Counted from the first letter of the stretch, positions 16,985 to 25,973 are shown. The stretch: 64,000 nt of DNA from Mesorhizobium sp. (GCA_004020645.1 SAQL01000026.1:1-64000); one strand, 5' to 3'. Translations and numbers: made by a program. Notes: generated by a model not told the origin, from the sequence alone.

Positions 16985-17998
16985 GTGACATTACTGGAGC
17001 GAGTTCGACGAAAGTACCTTCGTCTCCGCCACCAACTCGGATACATCAAACCTATCCGTTTGATGGCATCGAACAAATCAAACACGAAGTATGACGACTT
17101 TGTCAGTTCGGGCGCCATTACAATTCGCAAAACTTCAATATTCACTTCTGACGACATATTCTTCACGATGGGTAGTTGCTTCGCGCAGGAAATTCGACGT
17201 GCATTGACAAGCAGGCAGATTGCATGCGTTCCGTCTTATAGAAACATCAGCTTCGACCCGGCACAGGCCATTGTAGATGAGCTGCCTAGTCAGGAGCATA
17301 TGAACTTCTACAACACTTTCACTGTTCGCCTTCAGATCGAGCAAATGCTTGGCTTGTGGGATCAGGCCCATGACGACTGGTGGCAGGTCAAGAAACGTGT
17401 GCCTTGGGGCTCGGGCTGCTTTCAGGACCCGTACCGCCGCGGCATCTTCGCCAAATCTCCGCAAGTTCTCAGAGAGGTGATCGAGAGCATGAACCGAGAG
17501 ATGCGGGTTGGCTTCGATGCCGCCACGGCATTTATATTCACCTTCGGAATGACTGAAGTCTTCATCAACAAGGCCAGTGGCAAAATAGCAGCTCAGAAAC
17601 CGCTTTATCGTGGCGGAGGCGGGATGCAGGAAACGACGCTTCACGTCAGCAGCTTTCAGGAAAACCACGCCAACGTTTTGGCCATCGTGGACATGATTCG
17701 CAAACACAAACCCGACGCACCGATAGTTCTAACAGTCTCACCAGTTGCACTGGCCCGGACGTTTCAAGACGCCGATGTCGTCACCGCCAGCACTGAAGGC
17801 AAATCCGTTCTTCGGGCTGTGCTTGGTCAAGTCTGCCGGGAACGGGACAATGTCCATTATCTTCCCTCATTCGAGTTTGTCACCTATGGAGGCCTTGCTC
17901 GCAGCTATAGAGAGGACTTACGGCACGTAAAGAAATCGGTCGTCGACGAGATCGTTGAACAGTTCTTCAATGCATACTTTGCTCCGTCGTCGCCGTAG
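16985..17998 (+). CDS. GSCFA-domain protein
   Basis: The family-defining motif is FFTMGSCFAQEI near residue 38, followed by HMNFYNTFTVRLQIEQ, FGMTEVF and APIVLTVSPVALART, which look like blocks of an SGNH-type hydrolase/acyltransferase fold. GSCFA proteins are uncharacterised but often found in polysaccharide loci. I choose GTG at 16985 because GGAG lies 6 bases upstream; the open frame reaches back to 16910 without better support. 337 residues. It is divergent from the ABC exporter, sharing the 16763-16984 promoter region. Confidence 0.78.
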   Translation: MTLLERVRRKYLRLRHQLGYIKPIRLMASNKSNTKYDDFVSSGAITIRKTSIFTSDDIFFTMGSCFAQEIRRALTSRQIACVPSYRNISFDPAQAIVDELPSQEHMNFYNTFTVRLQIEQMLGLWDQAHDDWWQVKKRVPWGSGCFQDPYRRGIFAKSPQVLREVIESMNREMRVGFDAATAFIFTFGMTEVFINKASGKIAAQKPLYRGGGGMQETTLHVSSFQENHANVLAIVDMIRKHKPDAPIVLTVSPVALARTFQDADVVTASTEGKSVLRAVLGQVCRERDNVHYLPSFEFVTYGGLARSYREDLRHVKKSVVDEIVEQFFNAYFAPSSP

Positions 17999-18014
17999 CT
18001 GCAGCCATTCAGCG

Positions 18015-18752
18015 CTAGCTTGCCTTTACGACAATCGCCTGCCCCGTTGGAAGTTCGATGATGCCTTCAGGGCGGTTTTCGAAGAATTGATCAAAGGCCT
18101 TTCGGGCTCCAGGACAGAGCGCAGAGCCGTAATCGTCACAAATGATCATGCCATTCGCGCACACCCGATCGTAGAAGAAGGCAAGCGCGTCACGTGTCGG
18201 CTCGTATAGATCGACGTCAATATGGACCAGGGCGAAATGCCGGTCGGACACGCTGGAAAAAGTGTCTGGTATCCATCCCACATGAAAAGTGGTGTTGCTG
18301 AAGTCGGAAATATTCTCTCTGGCTACCTTCTCGTCGGTGCTGAGATCGCCGGACTTCCATGGCGTTCGGCCGTTTAGCTTGCGATCCTCTGCGGTTGGTT
18401 CGGAGAGGCCAGCGAACGAGTCGAAAAGGTGGTAGTGCCGTGGCCGAAGATCGCTCATCAGCATGAATATCGTCGACCGGCCTTGCCTTACGCCGCATTC
18501 GGCCACATCGCCATCGATACGCTCGATCGATCGCAAGCAGCTTTGCAGGACGAAAGCCCGGGGATCTGGAATCCCGCGGATTTTTTTGACCCGCTGCAGC
18601 GCCTTTCGGAAAAACGGCTGGTCCTTCCAGACCATATGACTGGAATAAACATAGAAGCCGTATTTGTCGGCCTTCTTCTGAGAGACCTTATACCAAGCCA
18701 CGCCTCTGCGTTTTTTCGAAATAACAGCAAGCGCCGCGTCTCTCAATTTCAT
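18015..18752 (-). CDS. TylF/MycF-type O-methyltransferase
   Basis: SAM-dependent sugar O-methyltransferase fold. Motifs: GDVAECGVRQGRSTIFM (SAM-binding), YHLFDSFAGLSEPTAED, ALVHIDVDLYEPTRDALAFF and NGMIICDDYGS, the metal-binding acidic cluster of the TylF family. ATG at 18752 (MKLRDAAL) has a perfect GGAGG 6 bases upstream, so the open frame continuing to 18953 is not part of the gene. 245 residues, normal. It converges with the GSCFA gene, 16 bases apart. Probably methylates a sugar of the surface glycan. Confidence 0.82.
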   Translation of the reverse strand: MKLRDAALAVISKKRRGVAWYKVSQKKADKYGFYVYSSHMVWKDQPFFRKALQRVKKIRGIPDPRAFVLQSCLRSIERIDGDVAECGVRQGRSTIFMLMSDLRPRHYHLFDSFAGLSEPTAEDRKLNGRTPWKSGDLSTDEKVARENISDFSNTTFHVGWIPDTFSSVSDRHFALVHIDVDLYEPTRDALAFFYDRVCANGMIICDDYGSALCPGARKAFDQFFENRPEGIIELPTGQAIVVKAS

Positions 18753-19106
18753 CCGTATCCTCCAGCATTCGATATGTTCACAAAACGGGCAGAAGAGAAA
18801 GCTCTGCCAGCACAGACGCGGAATGAAGTCGAGTTCCCGGCTGAAAGACATTGGCTTATCGAGCGCCGCAAGGAAGCGCTCCCGGTGCTCGTAATTAAGA
18901 GCCAGCGCCGAGAATGGAACTCCCACGGAGTGCGACTCAAGATCACGGGTCACGTGCCTGGCCCAGTCAGGAAATAGTCGATCCCTGCCGGGCTGTCGGA
19001 GTTAACTCACTGCCAGGCTCGCGCTGCGCGCGCAGTTGATGGCACCGGCGTCTCTTATCACATGTTTGCATGCAGCCGGAACATCGCGCTTGCGGCGGCG
19101 AGAGGT
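18753..19106. other. 354-base spacer at the right edge of the glycan locus
   Basis: No gene seen. It contains the promoter for the methyltransferase (reading left) and the 3' flank of the cysteine protease gene. The GC-rich run CAGGCTCGCGCTGCGCGCGC near 19015-19035 can form local stems but has no T-tract. Confidence 0.4.
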
Positions 19107-19733
19107 TCAGTCGACCGCACCGACCAGGACGTCGCGGTATTCAAGTATCGCGACCCAGCGCCCGGTATCTGTGGACGATTGCCTTTTTAGAAATCTATAT
19201 CCAGTTTTCGACCAAAGCTTCACCTCGTCGTTGAGGTTGTCGAGCACATAATCGCCTTTGTCGGTCTTGACCGTCAGCACTGCGTGCCCCTCGCCGTCCT
19301 TCTTTTTGACGACGGTGATCAGAAGGTTCGAGAGCGATATGCCCTCCAAATTGAGCATCCGGCGCTTAAGCAGGACGTAGTCCTCGCAGTCGCCGATCGC
19401 GCTGTCGGGATAGGACCAAAATTCCATCGTGCCGTGAACGGCAAAATCGCTCACGGGCTTGATCGATCTATTCACGAGTTGGGTGACGGACGCGAGTTTT
19501 TCTTCCATGCCTCTGCTCAAAAGGACTGGAGGGACCCTGTCCGATCGTATCCTGCATTCCGAGGCATGCCTTCGGCAGAATTCAACGTGGCCGACCGGGA
19601 TGGAACTCCGCTGCCCGGTGGCCATGGCACCAAACACCGCATCGGCCGAAGCTTTCTCCATCGGCGTCGCGGACATCATCAAGCCCAACAGTAGGCCGGC
19701 ACGCAGCCATGCCCGCGGTATCACCAATCCCAT
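19107..19733 (-). CDS. Bacterial transglutaminase-like cysteine proteinase (BTLCP)
   Basis: Exported protein of the BTLCP family (formerly DUF920), common in rhizobia. A signal peptide is visible at residues 1-30 (LLLGLMMSATPMEKASA). The catalytic triad candidates are Cys in GDCEDYVLLKR, His in EGHAVLTVKT and Asp in YVLDNLND. 208 residues, as usual. In gammaproteobacteria relatives (LapG) cleave a surface adhesin, but most rhizobial members have no known substrate and no LapD-like partner is visible here. Monocistronic. Confidence 0.85.
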   Translation of the reverse strand: MGLVIPRAWLRAGLLLGLMMSATPMEKASADAVFGAMATGQRSSIPVGHVEFCRRHASECRIRSDRVPPVLLSRGMEEKLASVTQLVNRSIKPVSDFAVHGTMEFWSYPDSAIGDCEDYVLLKRRMLNLEGISLSNLLITVVKKKDGEGHAVLTVKTDKGDYVLDNLNDEVKLWSKTGYRFLKRQSSTDTGRWVAILEYRDVLVGAVD

Positions 19734-20191
19734 TCGCCCCGCCCAAGGTAACGACCCGAAACAATCTTTAATATTGCGTTACCATCTTTTCACGGGCACA
19801 TCAACGCAGCCGACACACAATTTATAGTTACGGTCGCGAACCATCACCAACGACCGAATGCTGGACGCCGCGCGCGGGGGCCAGATGACGACGCCGACAC
19901 GTATCTGGCTGCCAAACGTGGACAGACGTGCGAGAAAAAGTTGTAGCCAAATTTGTCGAACCGACCGAAGGCCAAGAGCTACGGCGCTCTCGCGTAGATT
20001 TCGCATACATTCGGATACATTTCGATGGCACCCGGGCAAACCTCTGCGACAGGCGTAGCGTAAGTTCCAATCGTGAGCAGGAAGGCTCGTCATGGTGACG
20101 AGGCAGAAGGCCGACAGCGGTTTCGCAAGCAGGAGTCAATAGCGCGAGGCGCCGATTGGCCGGTCTGCTCATTGGAAGAAAGGAAAATACG
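19734..20191. other. 458-base intergenic region with a short hairpin
   Basis: No gene seen. An AT-rich segment at about 19760-19835 probably carries the promoter of the leftward protease gene. CTCGTCA-TGG-TGACGAG at 20086-20102 is a perfect 7-bp hairpin upstream of the small exported protein at 20192; it has no T-tract and may be an operator or part of the 5' leader. Confidence 0.4.
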
Positions 20192-20431
20192 ATGAACAAG
20201 CTTGTAACGGCTATCGCCGTCCTTGCCATGTCGACGGGAGTCTCGCTCGCTGCCAATCAAAACCCGGACCGCGACCCAACCCGCGGATTCGCTACTGGCG
20301 TCGACAACAGCGGAATGACCTTGGATACCGGTCACACGGCTTCCTTGCCTCAAACGGTGGTTGCCCCGAAAGAAGAACAGCTACAGCCCGGCAAGATGCC
20401 TAGGGGTCGTGCACCATGGGCGGGCCGTTAA
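20192..20431 (+). CDS. Small exported protein of unknown function
   Basis: 79 residues. A signal peptide is clear (MNKLVTAIAVLAMSTGVSLA, cut before ANQN). The mature part is short, polar and proline/glycine containing, ending PRGRAPWAGR. AAAGGAAAA precedes the ATG at 20192, which I prefer over the in-frame ATG at 20156. No family recognised. It stands alone between the protease and the SDR gene. Confidence 0.6.
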   Translation: MNKLVTAIAVLAMSTGVSLAANQNPDRDPTRGFATGVDNSGMTLDTGHTASLPQTVVAPKEEQLQPGKMPRGRAPWAGR

Positions 20432-20658
20432 TATACGGAGAACTTGCCTTCCCATGCAAACTGTCCAATCACCCGCAATGCAACGAGGGTGGTTGGACAG
20501 GGGCGCAAGAGAATCCTGCCGCCATGCTCCAGTCCTGAATGAGCCATATCCGATCGGTCAGAACTCCCACGGCGAGAACGACTTGAGACCAGTCGTGCCG
20601 AAGACACCAAATTCCGCGTCGCCAAGCGGCCGCTATTCACCCTTGAGATTGCAGCAAA

Positions 20659-20916
20659 TCATGCAGTCGGGCGCCGACATCCCGCGGCCCTGCCGCACGG
20701 CAGTACCCAAGCTTCCCCATAGGCCATCGCGGCTTCCTTGGTCAGCCCGAAGATCCGATCGGCAAACCGACGACAATACGAGAGTTCCCGCTCCAGACGC
20801 TCGGCACGCTGATCGGGTCGAATTTTCTGGATGCCCAAGGCGATATCGCCGATCGTCACGGCGAAGATCGCAAGATGTATAGACAACCGGCCGCAACTGG
20901 TGTTCGTTTCCCGCAT
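20659..20916 (-). CDS. Hypothetical small protein, 85 aa
   Basis: Starting at ATG 20916 the frame reads as a plausible protein: a short hydrophobic stretch (LSIHLAIFAVTIGDIALG) then an amphipathic, charged helix (RAERLERELSYCRRFADRIF) and a tail ending GCRRPTA. The upstream extension of the frame is antisense to the SDR gene and looks spurious. No good ribosome binding site is seen. It is divergent from the SDR gene by 32 bases. Confidence 0.4.
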   Translation of the reverse strand: MRETNTSCGRLSIHLAIFAVTIGDIALGIQKIRPDQRAERLERELSYCRRFADRIFGLTKEAAMAYGEAWVLPCGRAAGCRRPTA

Positions 20917-20948
20917 GCAATTTTCGGGAATGCAGGAACCGTGACAGC

Positions 20949-21722
20949 ATGGACGCCGCTCCCTTGTTCGACCTGACGGGAAAAAAAGCGCTGGTGACCG
21001 GCGCCAGCCGCGGCATCGGCCAGGCCATGGCGGAGGCGCTCTCCGCGGCTGGTGCGGACGTCGCGGTGACCGCCCGCGACGAAACATCCCTTCGTGAGAC
21101 CGCGGACCGAATTAGCGCTAACGGGCGCAGGTCGCTTTGCCGGTCTCTCGACGTGCTCGACACCGATCGTATCCGCGTGGTGGTCGACGATGTCGCGGAT
21201 GCCTTTGGTGGGCTCGACATCCTGGTCAACAACGCCGGCTATGAGCAAGTCCAGCCCTCGCTCGACGTCGACGAAGCAGTGTGGGACCGCATCGTATCGA
21301 CCAATCTGAAGGGCGCCTTCTTCTGTGCGCAGGCCGCGGCGCGGCGGATGGCTGCCGGCAACAGCGGTGGCGCGATCATCAATCTTTGCTCGCTGACCTC
21401 CTATGTCGGCATTCCGACCGCGGTGCCTTACGGTTCGTCCAAGTCTGGGCTCCTGGGCATGACGCGCGCGCTCGCCGCGGAATGGGCATCGCTCGGCATC
21501 CGCGTCAACGCCATCGCTCCGGGGTATTTCCATACGGCGATGACTGATGCTTTTTATCAGGATCCCGACTGGCAGACGGCGATGCTGGCCAAGATCCCGC
21601 AGCGGCGCTTCGGCACGATGCAGGATCTGGCCGGAGCCGTCGTGTTCCTGGCCAGCGGGGCATCGGCCTATGTCACCGGGCATTGCCTCCCAGTCGACGG
21701 CGGCTATCTCGCATCCATCTGA
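20949..21722 (+). CDS. Short-chain dehydrogenase/reductase (HpsO-like candidate)
   Basis: NAD(P)-dependent alcohol oxidation. Classical SDR: cofactor loop TGASRGIGQAM (about residue 18), ILVNNAGYE, catalytic Ser in INLCSLTSY, Tyr-Lys in YGSSK, and a C-terminal LPVDGGYLASI. 257 residues, normal. AGGA lies 10 bases before the ATG. It precedes the transporter operon by 120 bases, in which candidate HutC-type operators lie. With the HisD-like and zinc ADH genes downstream it fits the DHPS 2-dehydrogenase HpsO; gluconate 5-dehydrogenase-like activity is the alternative. Confidence 0.8.
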   Translation: MDAAPLFDLTGKKALVTGASRGIGQAMAEALSAAGADVAVTARDETSLRETADRISANGRRSLCRSLDVLDTDRIRVVVDDVADAFGGLDILVNNAGYEQVQPSLDVDEAVWDRIVSTNLKGAFFCAQAAARRMAAGNSGGAIINLCSLTSYVGIPTAVPYGSSKSGLLGMTRALAAEWASLGIRVNAIAPGYFHTAMTDAFYQDPDWQTAMLAKIPQRRFGTMQDLAGAVVFLASGASAYVTGHCLPVDGGYLASI

Positions 21723-21749
21723 GCGACTAGGTGTGGTGCACCAAGAACC

Positions 21750-21785
21750 GTGTAGACCCGGCGGCTTGTATATGGTTGTATATAC
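21750..21785. promoter_or_regulatory. Cluster of HutC-type operator sequences
   Basis: GTATATAC at 21778-21785 matches the HutC-subfamily consensus GTMTAKAC exactly. GTGTAGAC at 21750-21757 matches 7 of 8, and GTATATGG at 21768-21775 is a partial repeat. They lie 58-93 bases upstream of the transporter ATPase start. The HutC-type regulator at 28304-29035, at the end of the same gene run, is the likely ligand. Inference from pattern and context. Confidence 0.5.
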
Positions 21786-21842
21786 CACCTCGCAAAGCCG
21801 GACGTTCTTGCATGCGTCCGGCGACAAACAAGGGGAACCGCC

Positions 21843-22988
21843 ATGCAGGAGCCTTTCCGGGCCGTAGCTTCACGCGAAGCGGAAGGCGGCAGGGAAATCG
21901 CAGTCACGGTCCGCAACGTCGGGATGGACTTCGATGGGGTTCATGCCGTCAAGAATGCGTCCTTCGATCTGCCGAAGGGCCGGTTCCTCACCATTCTCGG
22001 GCCTTCTGGGTCCGGCAAGACAACCCTCCTGCGCATGATCGCCGGGTTCCAGACCCCGAGCAGCGGCGAGATCTTCATCAATGGCGAAGCGGTGAGCGCA
22101 GTGCCACCGCACAAGCGGTCGATCGGCATGGTCTTTCAGAGGCTTGCGTTGTTTCCACATATGACGGCGGCCGAGAATGTCGCCTTCCCGCTGAAGATGC
22201 GTCGGCGCGACGCACGCACCATTCCCGAACGCGTCGAGCGATATCTCGAGCTGGTCCGGCTCGGAGGCTACGGCGGCAGGCGCATTCACGAACTTTCCGG
22301 TGGACAGCAGCAGCGCGTCGCGATCGCGCGCGCGCTGGTGTTCGAGCCCGACCTGCTGCTTCTCGACGAGCCGCTGGCGGCGCTCGACCGCAAGCTGCGC
22401 GAGGAAATGCAGCTCGAATTCCGCCGCATCCAGCGCGAGCTCGGCGTCACCACGATCAACGTCACCCATGACCAGCGCGAGGCGCTGGTGGTTTCCGACG
22501 ACATCGTCGTCATGGACCAGGGCGAGATCCAGCAGAAGGCGCAGCCGATCCACACCTACCGCCAGCCCCGCAACGCCTTCGTCGCCAATTTCATCGGCGT
22601 CACCAACTTCATTGCCGGCACGGTACGGGCCGTCTCGGAAGCAGGCGACGTCTCCATCCTTCGAGGTGATCTGATGCTTGCCGGAAAGATCGGCGATCCG
22701 GTCAATCCACCTGCGGAGGGCGACAAGGCGTCGGGAGCGATCCGCGCCGAACAGATCCGTCTTGCCGGCGATGCTGCGCAGCTGTCGAAGCTCGATTGCA
22801 TGCTGGCCGGGACTGTCACCGACACCATCTTCGAAGGCGAGCGCATGGTCTACGAGGTAGCCTGCGCCGCGATTGGCGACGAGGTCATTCGCGTTTTTGA
22901 CCATGATCCCGCCGCGCACACGCAGTTCGACATAGGCGAAAGTGTGTTCCTGGGGTGGAATGCCAGGGACATGCTTGTTTTTCGATAG
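21843..22988 (+). CDS. ABC importer ATPase, PotA-like
   Basis: Energises import by the two permeases downstream. Walker A GPSGSGKTTLLRMIAG (about residue 50), Q-loop VFQRLALFPHM, signature LSGGQQQRVAIARAL, Walker B LLLLDEPLAALD, switch INVTHDQREAL; a C-terminal TOBE domain (about 290-380) has GAIRAEQIRLAGD. 381 residues, typical of the spermidine/putrescine/Fe3+ group. ATG at 21843 directly follows the GGGGAACC purine stretch. First gene of a tight rightward operon. The group also carries other small polar substrates, so PotA is a family label only. Confidence 0.88.
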   Translation: MQEPFRAVASREAEGGREIAVTVRNVGMDFDGVHAVKNASFDLPKGRFLTILGPSGSGKTTLLRMIAGFQTPSSGEIFINGEAVSAVPPHKRSIGMVFQRLALFPHMTAAENVAFPLKMRRRDARTIPERVERYLELVRLGGYGGRRIHELSGGQQQRVAIARALVFEPDLLLLDEPLAALDRKLREEMQLEFRRIQRELGVTTINVTHDQREALVVSDDIVVMDQGEIQQKAQPIHTYRQPRNAFVANFIGVTNFIAGTVRAVSEAGDVSILRGDLMLAGKIGDPVNPPAEGDKASGAIRAEQIRLAGDAAQLSKLDCMLAGTVTDTIFEGERMVYEVACAAIGDEVIRVFDHDPAAHTQFDIGESVFLGWNARDMLVFR

Positions 22989-23023
22989 AACCGGAAACCG
23001 GTCAAACCCAGAGGAGAATGCAG

Positions 23024-24130
23024 ATGAAGCGCTTTAAGCCGACATTATCCCATCTTTCCCGCAGAACCTTCCTTCAGGCCACCGCTGCGCTCGGCGGCGC
23101 CTCGGCGCTCGGCCTGCGCGGCGCCTATGCGCAGGAACCGGAAAAGCCGGCGGAGATCATCGTGCGCGCCTGGGGCGGCAGTTGGGTGGATAGTTTGAAG
23201 GCCGGCGTGTCCGACAGCTTCACCAAAATGACGGGGATTGCTGTTCGTCACGACCTGACCGAAGACAACGAGATCCAGCCCAAGGTCTGGGCGGCCGTAG
23301 CGCAGAACCGGGTCCCGCCGATCCACATCAACTGGGACACCACCACCAATGCCACGAAATCGGCACTGCGCGGCGTGACGGAAGACCTCTCCGACCTGCC
23401 GAACCTCGCCAATGTGACGGACCTTGCCAAGCCGGCCGGCCTGGAAGGCTTCCCGATCGTCAACACCTACGGCTATGTCTATGTGCTGGCCTATCGACCT
23501 GAGGCATTCCCGGACGGACCACCGAAGTCGTGGAAAGACCTGCTCGACCCGAAGTTCAAGGGGCGGCTTGCCTTCTACAATGACGGCATCGGCTTCCATT
23601 TCCCAGCCCAGGTCGCCGGTGGCGGCAAGCTGGAGGACATACCCGGCAACATGCAGCCGGCTTGGGATTTCATTACCAAGATGAAGGCGCAGCAGCCGCT
23701 GCTCGGCGAAGATCCCGACTTCACCACCTGGTTCCAGAACGGCGAGATCGATGCCGCCTGCACCATCTCGACCAACGCCCGGGAGGCCCGCAAGAACGGC
23801 GTTAAAATCGAATGGGTCGTGCCGGAGGAGGGTGCGAAATTCGACACGGACGGTTTGTGGATTCCCAAGGGCCTGCCGGAAAACGAACTCTACTGGGCCA
23901 AGCAGTACATCAACCATGCGCTGACCAAGGAAGCCCAGCAGGTCTGGCTGGATGGGCTTGGCTTGCCGGGCGTGGTGCCGGGCCTCACACCGCCGAAGGA
24001 TCTGGTGGGCGATCCGTCCTATCCGACCACCGAAGCGGATTTCCAGCGCCTCATCCGCATCTCATCGAAGATCCAGGTCGAGAATGAGAGCGAGTGGTTT
24101 TCCAAGTTCAAGGCGATCATGCAGGGTTGA
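23024..24130 (+). CDS. ABC importer substrate-binding protein (PotD-like, Tat-exported)
   Basis: Periplasmic receptor of the importer. The N-terminus carries a twin-arginine signal (LSRRTFLQATAALGG, cleavage near GAYAQ), so it is exported folded. The mature domain has the SBP_bac_8/PotD layout: AEIIVRAWGGSWVDSLKAG and INWDTTTNATKSALRG at the N-lobe, FNDGIGFHF-type hinge segments later. GAGGAG lies 12 bases ahead of ATG 23024; an in-frame ATG at 23018 is possible. 368 residues. A hairpin follows at 24141. Ligand unknown. Confidence 0.85.
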   Translation: MKRFKPTLSHLSRRTFLQATAALGGASALGLRGAYAQEPEKPAEIIVRAWGGSWVDSLKAGVSDSFTKMTGIAVRHDLTEDNEIQPKVWAAVAQNRVPPIHINWDTTTNATKSALRGVTEDLSDLPNLANVTDLAKPAGLEGFPIVNTYGYVYVLAYRPEAFPDGPPKSWKDLLDPKFKGRLAFYNDGIGFHFPAQVAGGGKLEDIPGNMQPAWDFITKMKAQQPLLGEDPDFTTWFQNGEIDAACTISTNAREARKNGVKIEWVVPEEGAKFDTDGLWIPKGLPENELYWAKQYINHALTKEAQQVWLDGLGLPGVVPGLTPPKDLVGDPSYPTTEADFQRLIRISSKIQVENESEWFSKFKAIMQG

Positions 24131-24140
24131 CGCCCGGTCG

Positions 24141-24166
24141 GCCGGTGCTGCGCTGGCGGCACCGGC
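24141..24166 (+). terminator. Hairpin after the binding-protein gene
   Basis: GCCGGTGC and GCACCGGC pair perfectly over 8 bp around a 10-base loop, 10 bases after the stop of the binding-protein gene and 30 bases before the first permease. No U-run follows; it probably stabilises or partly terminates the upstream message. Confidence 0.5.
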
Positions 24167-24196
24167 TCCTTCACGACGTCGGTTACGGATTTTTTC

Positions 24197-25141
24197 ATGC
24201 GGGCAGCCAGGACAGCCTATCCCCTCAAATGGCGCATCATGGATGCGCTGGAAGACGTTGCCGCCGCCATCTGGCCGGCGCGGTTCCGGCGCGCTACGCC
24301 CTATCTGATGCTGCTTCCGGCGGTGCTGCTGGTCGGACTGCTCGCGCTCGGTCTCATCCAGATCGCGGACACCAGCCTGCGCACGCTCGACACCACCACG
24401 TTCCAATTCTCGGACGACTATTCCATCACCAATTTCCGGCGGGCGCTGACAGAGCCGCTGTTCCTCGTTGTCGCGCAGCGCAGCCTCATCGCCGCCCTGA
24501 TCGTCACCGCGGTGACACTCGTCTTCGCCTTTCCCTACGCCTATCTGATGGTGCGCACGCGTTCGCCAGGACTGCGCAAATTCCTGCTGATCGCGCTGTT
24601 CCTGCCGTTCTTCATTGGCCAGGTGGTGCGTGCCTATGGGTGGCTGATCATCCTCGGCAATCAGGGCATGGTAAACGAGGCGCTCGGCCTTGTCGGGGTC
24701 GCCCCGATGCGGCTCATCTACAATTATCCCGCGGTGCTGTTCGGCCTCGTCCAGTACATGCTGCCGTTTGCCGTGCTGATGCTGGCGCCGGCACTCACCG
24801 CCATTCCCGAAGAGCTGGAGGCGGCCGCTGGATCGCTCGGCGCGAATTGGGTTCGCACGTTCATCCATGTCGTGTTGCCACTCGCTCGTCCGGGCTTCAT
24901 CGGCGCCGGCGTGGTGGTGCTGACGCTTTCGCTCACCGATTTCGCAGTCCCCGCAATCCTTGGCGGCGGCTCGCAGGACTTTATCGCCAACGCCATCTAC
25001 GACCAGTTCTTCCGAACGTCCGACCAGGGCCTCGGTGCGACGCTGGCGCTCATGCTGGTCGCGCTCGGGTCAATTCTTGTCGGCCTCGTGTTCGCGCTGT
25101 TCGGAGCCGGAACGCTCGCCATGGGGAGGTCACGGGCGTGA
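24197..25141 (+). CDS. ABC importer permease 1 (PotB-like)
   Basis: Inner-membrane subunit with about six transmembrane helices (first at LMLLPAVLLVGLLALGL, residues 36-55). The EAA loop interacting with the ATPase is PEELEAAAGSLGANWVRTF, near residue 210. ATG at 24197 gives 314 residues; a later ATG (MDALEDV) is possible. It overlaps the next permease by 4 bases (GTGA). Confidence 0.87.
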   Translation: MRAARTAYPLKWRIMDALEDVAAAIWPARFRRATPYLMLLPAVLLVGLLALGLIQIADTSLRTLDTTTFQFSDDYSITNFRRALTEPLFLVVAQRSLIAALIVTAVTLVFAFPYAYLMVRTRSPGLRKFLLIALFLPFFIGQVVRAYGWLIILGNQGMVNEALGLVGVAPMRLIYNYPAVLFGLVQYMLPFAVLMLAPALTAIPEELEAAAGSLGANWVRTFIHVVLPLARPGFIGAGVVVLTLSLTDFAVPAILGGGSQDFIANAIYDQFFRTSDQGLGATLALMLVALGSILVGLVFALFGAGTLAMGRSRA

Positions 25142-25938
25142 GCGGCTCGCGCAGCAAATCGGTTGTTCTGTGGACCCTTGTGACGATCGCCCTGGTGACG
25201 CTTTCGGCGCCGACGGTCGTCGTGCTCGGCGCTTCCTTCACCGGCGGCAACATCATCACGTTTCCGCCGGATGGGCTGTCGCTGCGGTGGTACGCACGGA
25301 TCTCGCAGGCCTCCGACCTGCGCAACGCCTTCCTGCGCACGCTCCAGGTTGCGACGGTCTGTACGATCGTTGCCATTCCCGTGGGCACGCTGGCCGGCAT
25401 CGCGCTGGCGAAATATGCGGTGCGTTTCGAGAAGACGATCCAGATCTATCTGCTGCTGCCCTTTACCATCCCGCTGATCGGATCGGGCATCGGCCTCATG
25501 CTGATTTTCGGCAACGCCGGCATTCTCGGCCAGCTCTGGCCGGTCGGCATCGCCTGCTGCGTCATCAACCTTCCCTTCATGATCTGGGCGGTGACGGCGA
25601 GTGCCACCGGGCTTGACCCGGACCTTGAACTGGCCGCCGCCAATTGCGGCGCGCCGCCGCTCCAGGTGTTCTTCTCCGTCACCCTGCCGGCGGTTATGCC
25701 GGGGGTGATCACCGGCTCGCTGCTGATGTTCATCCTTGCGCTGAATGAGTTCCTGGTCAGCCTGCTGCTCGTCGATGCCCGCATCGTGACGCTGCCGGTG
25801 CTGATCTACAACTCCATCCGCTCGATCATCACGCCGGATCTTGCCGCGATCTCCGTGGTCTTCATCGCCTGCTCGGCTGTCGCCGTCTTCCTGCTCGACA
25901 GGCTGGTCGGGCTCGACATCTTCCTGAAATCGAAATGA
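25138..25938 (+). CDS. ABC importer permease 2 (PotC-like)
   Basis: Second inner-membrane subunit. It starts at GTG 25138, overlapping the permease 1 stop, so the pair is translationally coupled; the frame stays open upstream but that part is out-of-frame sequence of permease 1. 266 residues, six helices, EAA loop DPDLELAAANCGAPPLQVF at about residues 160-180. The last helix ends IFLKSK. 35 bases later comes the HisD-family gene with its own ribosome binding site. Confidence 0.87.
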   Translation: MSGSRSKSVVLWTLVTIALVTLSAPTVVVLGASFTGGNIITFPPDGLSLRWYARISQASDLRNAFLRTLQVATVCTIVAIPVGTLAGIALAKYAVRFEKTIQIYLLLPFTIPLIGSGIGLMLIFGNAGILGQLWPVGIACCVINLPFMIWAVTASATGLDPDLELAAANCGAPPLQVFFSVTLPAVMPGVITGSLLMFILALNEFLVSLLLVDARIVTLPVLIYNSIRSIITPDLAAISVVFIACSAVAVFLLDRLVGLDIFLKSK

Positions 25939-25973
25939 GGAATGCCGGCCCGCCGGGCCGAAAAGGAAATCCT

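Noticed and set aside
24094..25137. Upstream extension of the second permease frame
   Set aside because: Out-of-frame reading of permease 1. The coupled GTG at 25138 overlaps the permease 1 stop and starts the hydrophobic domain.
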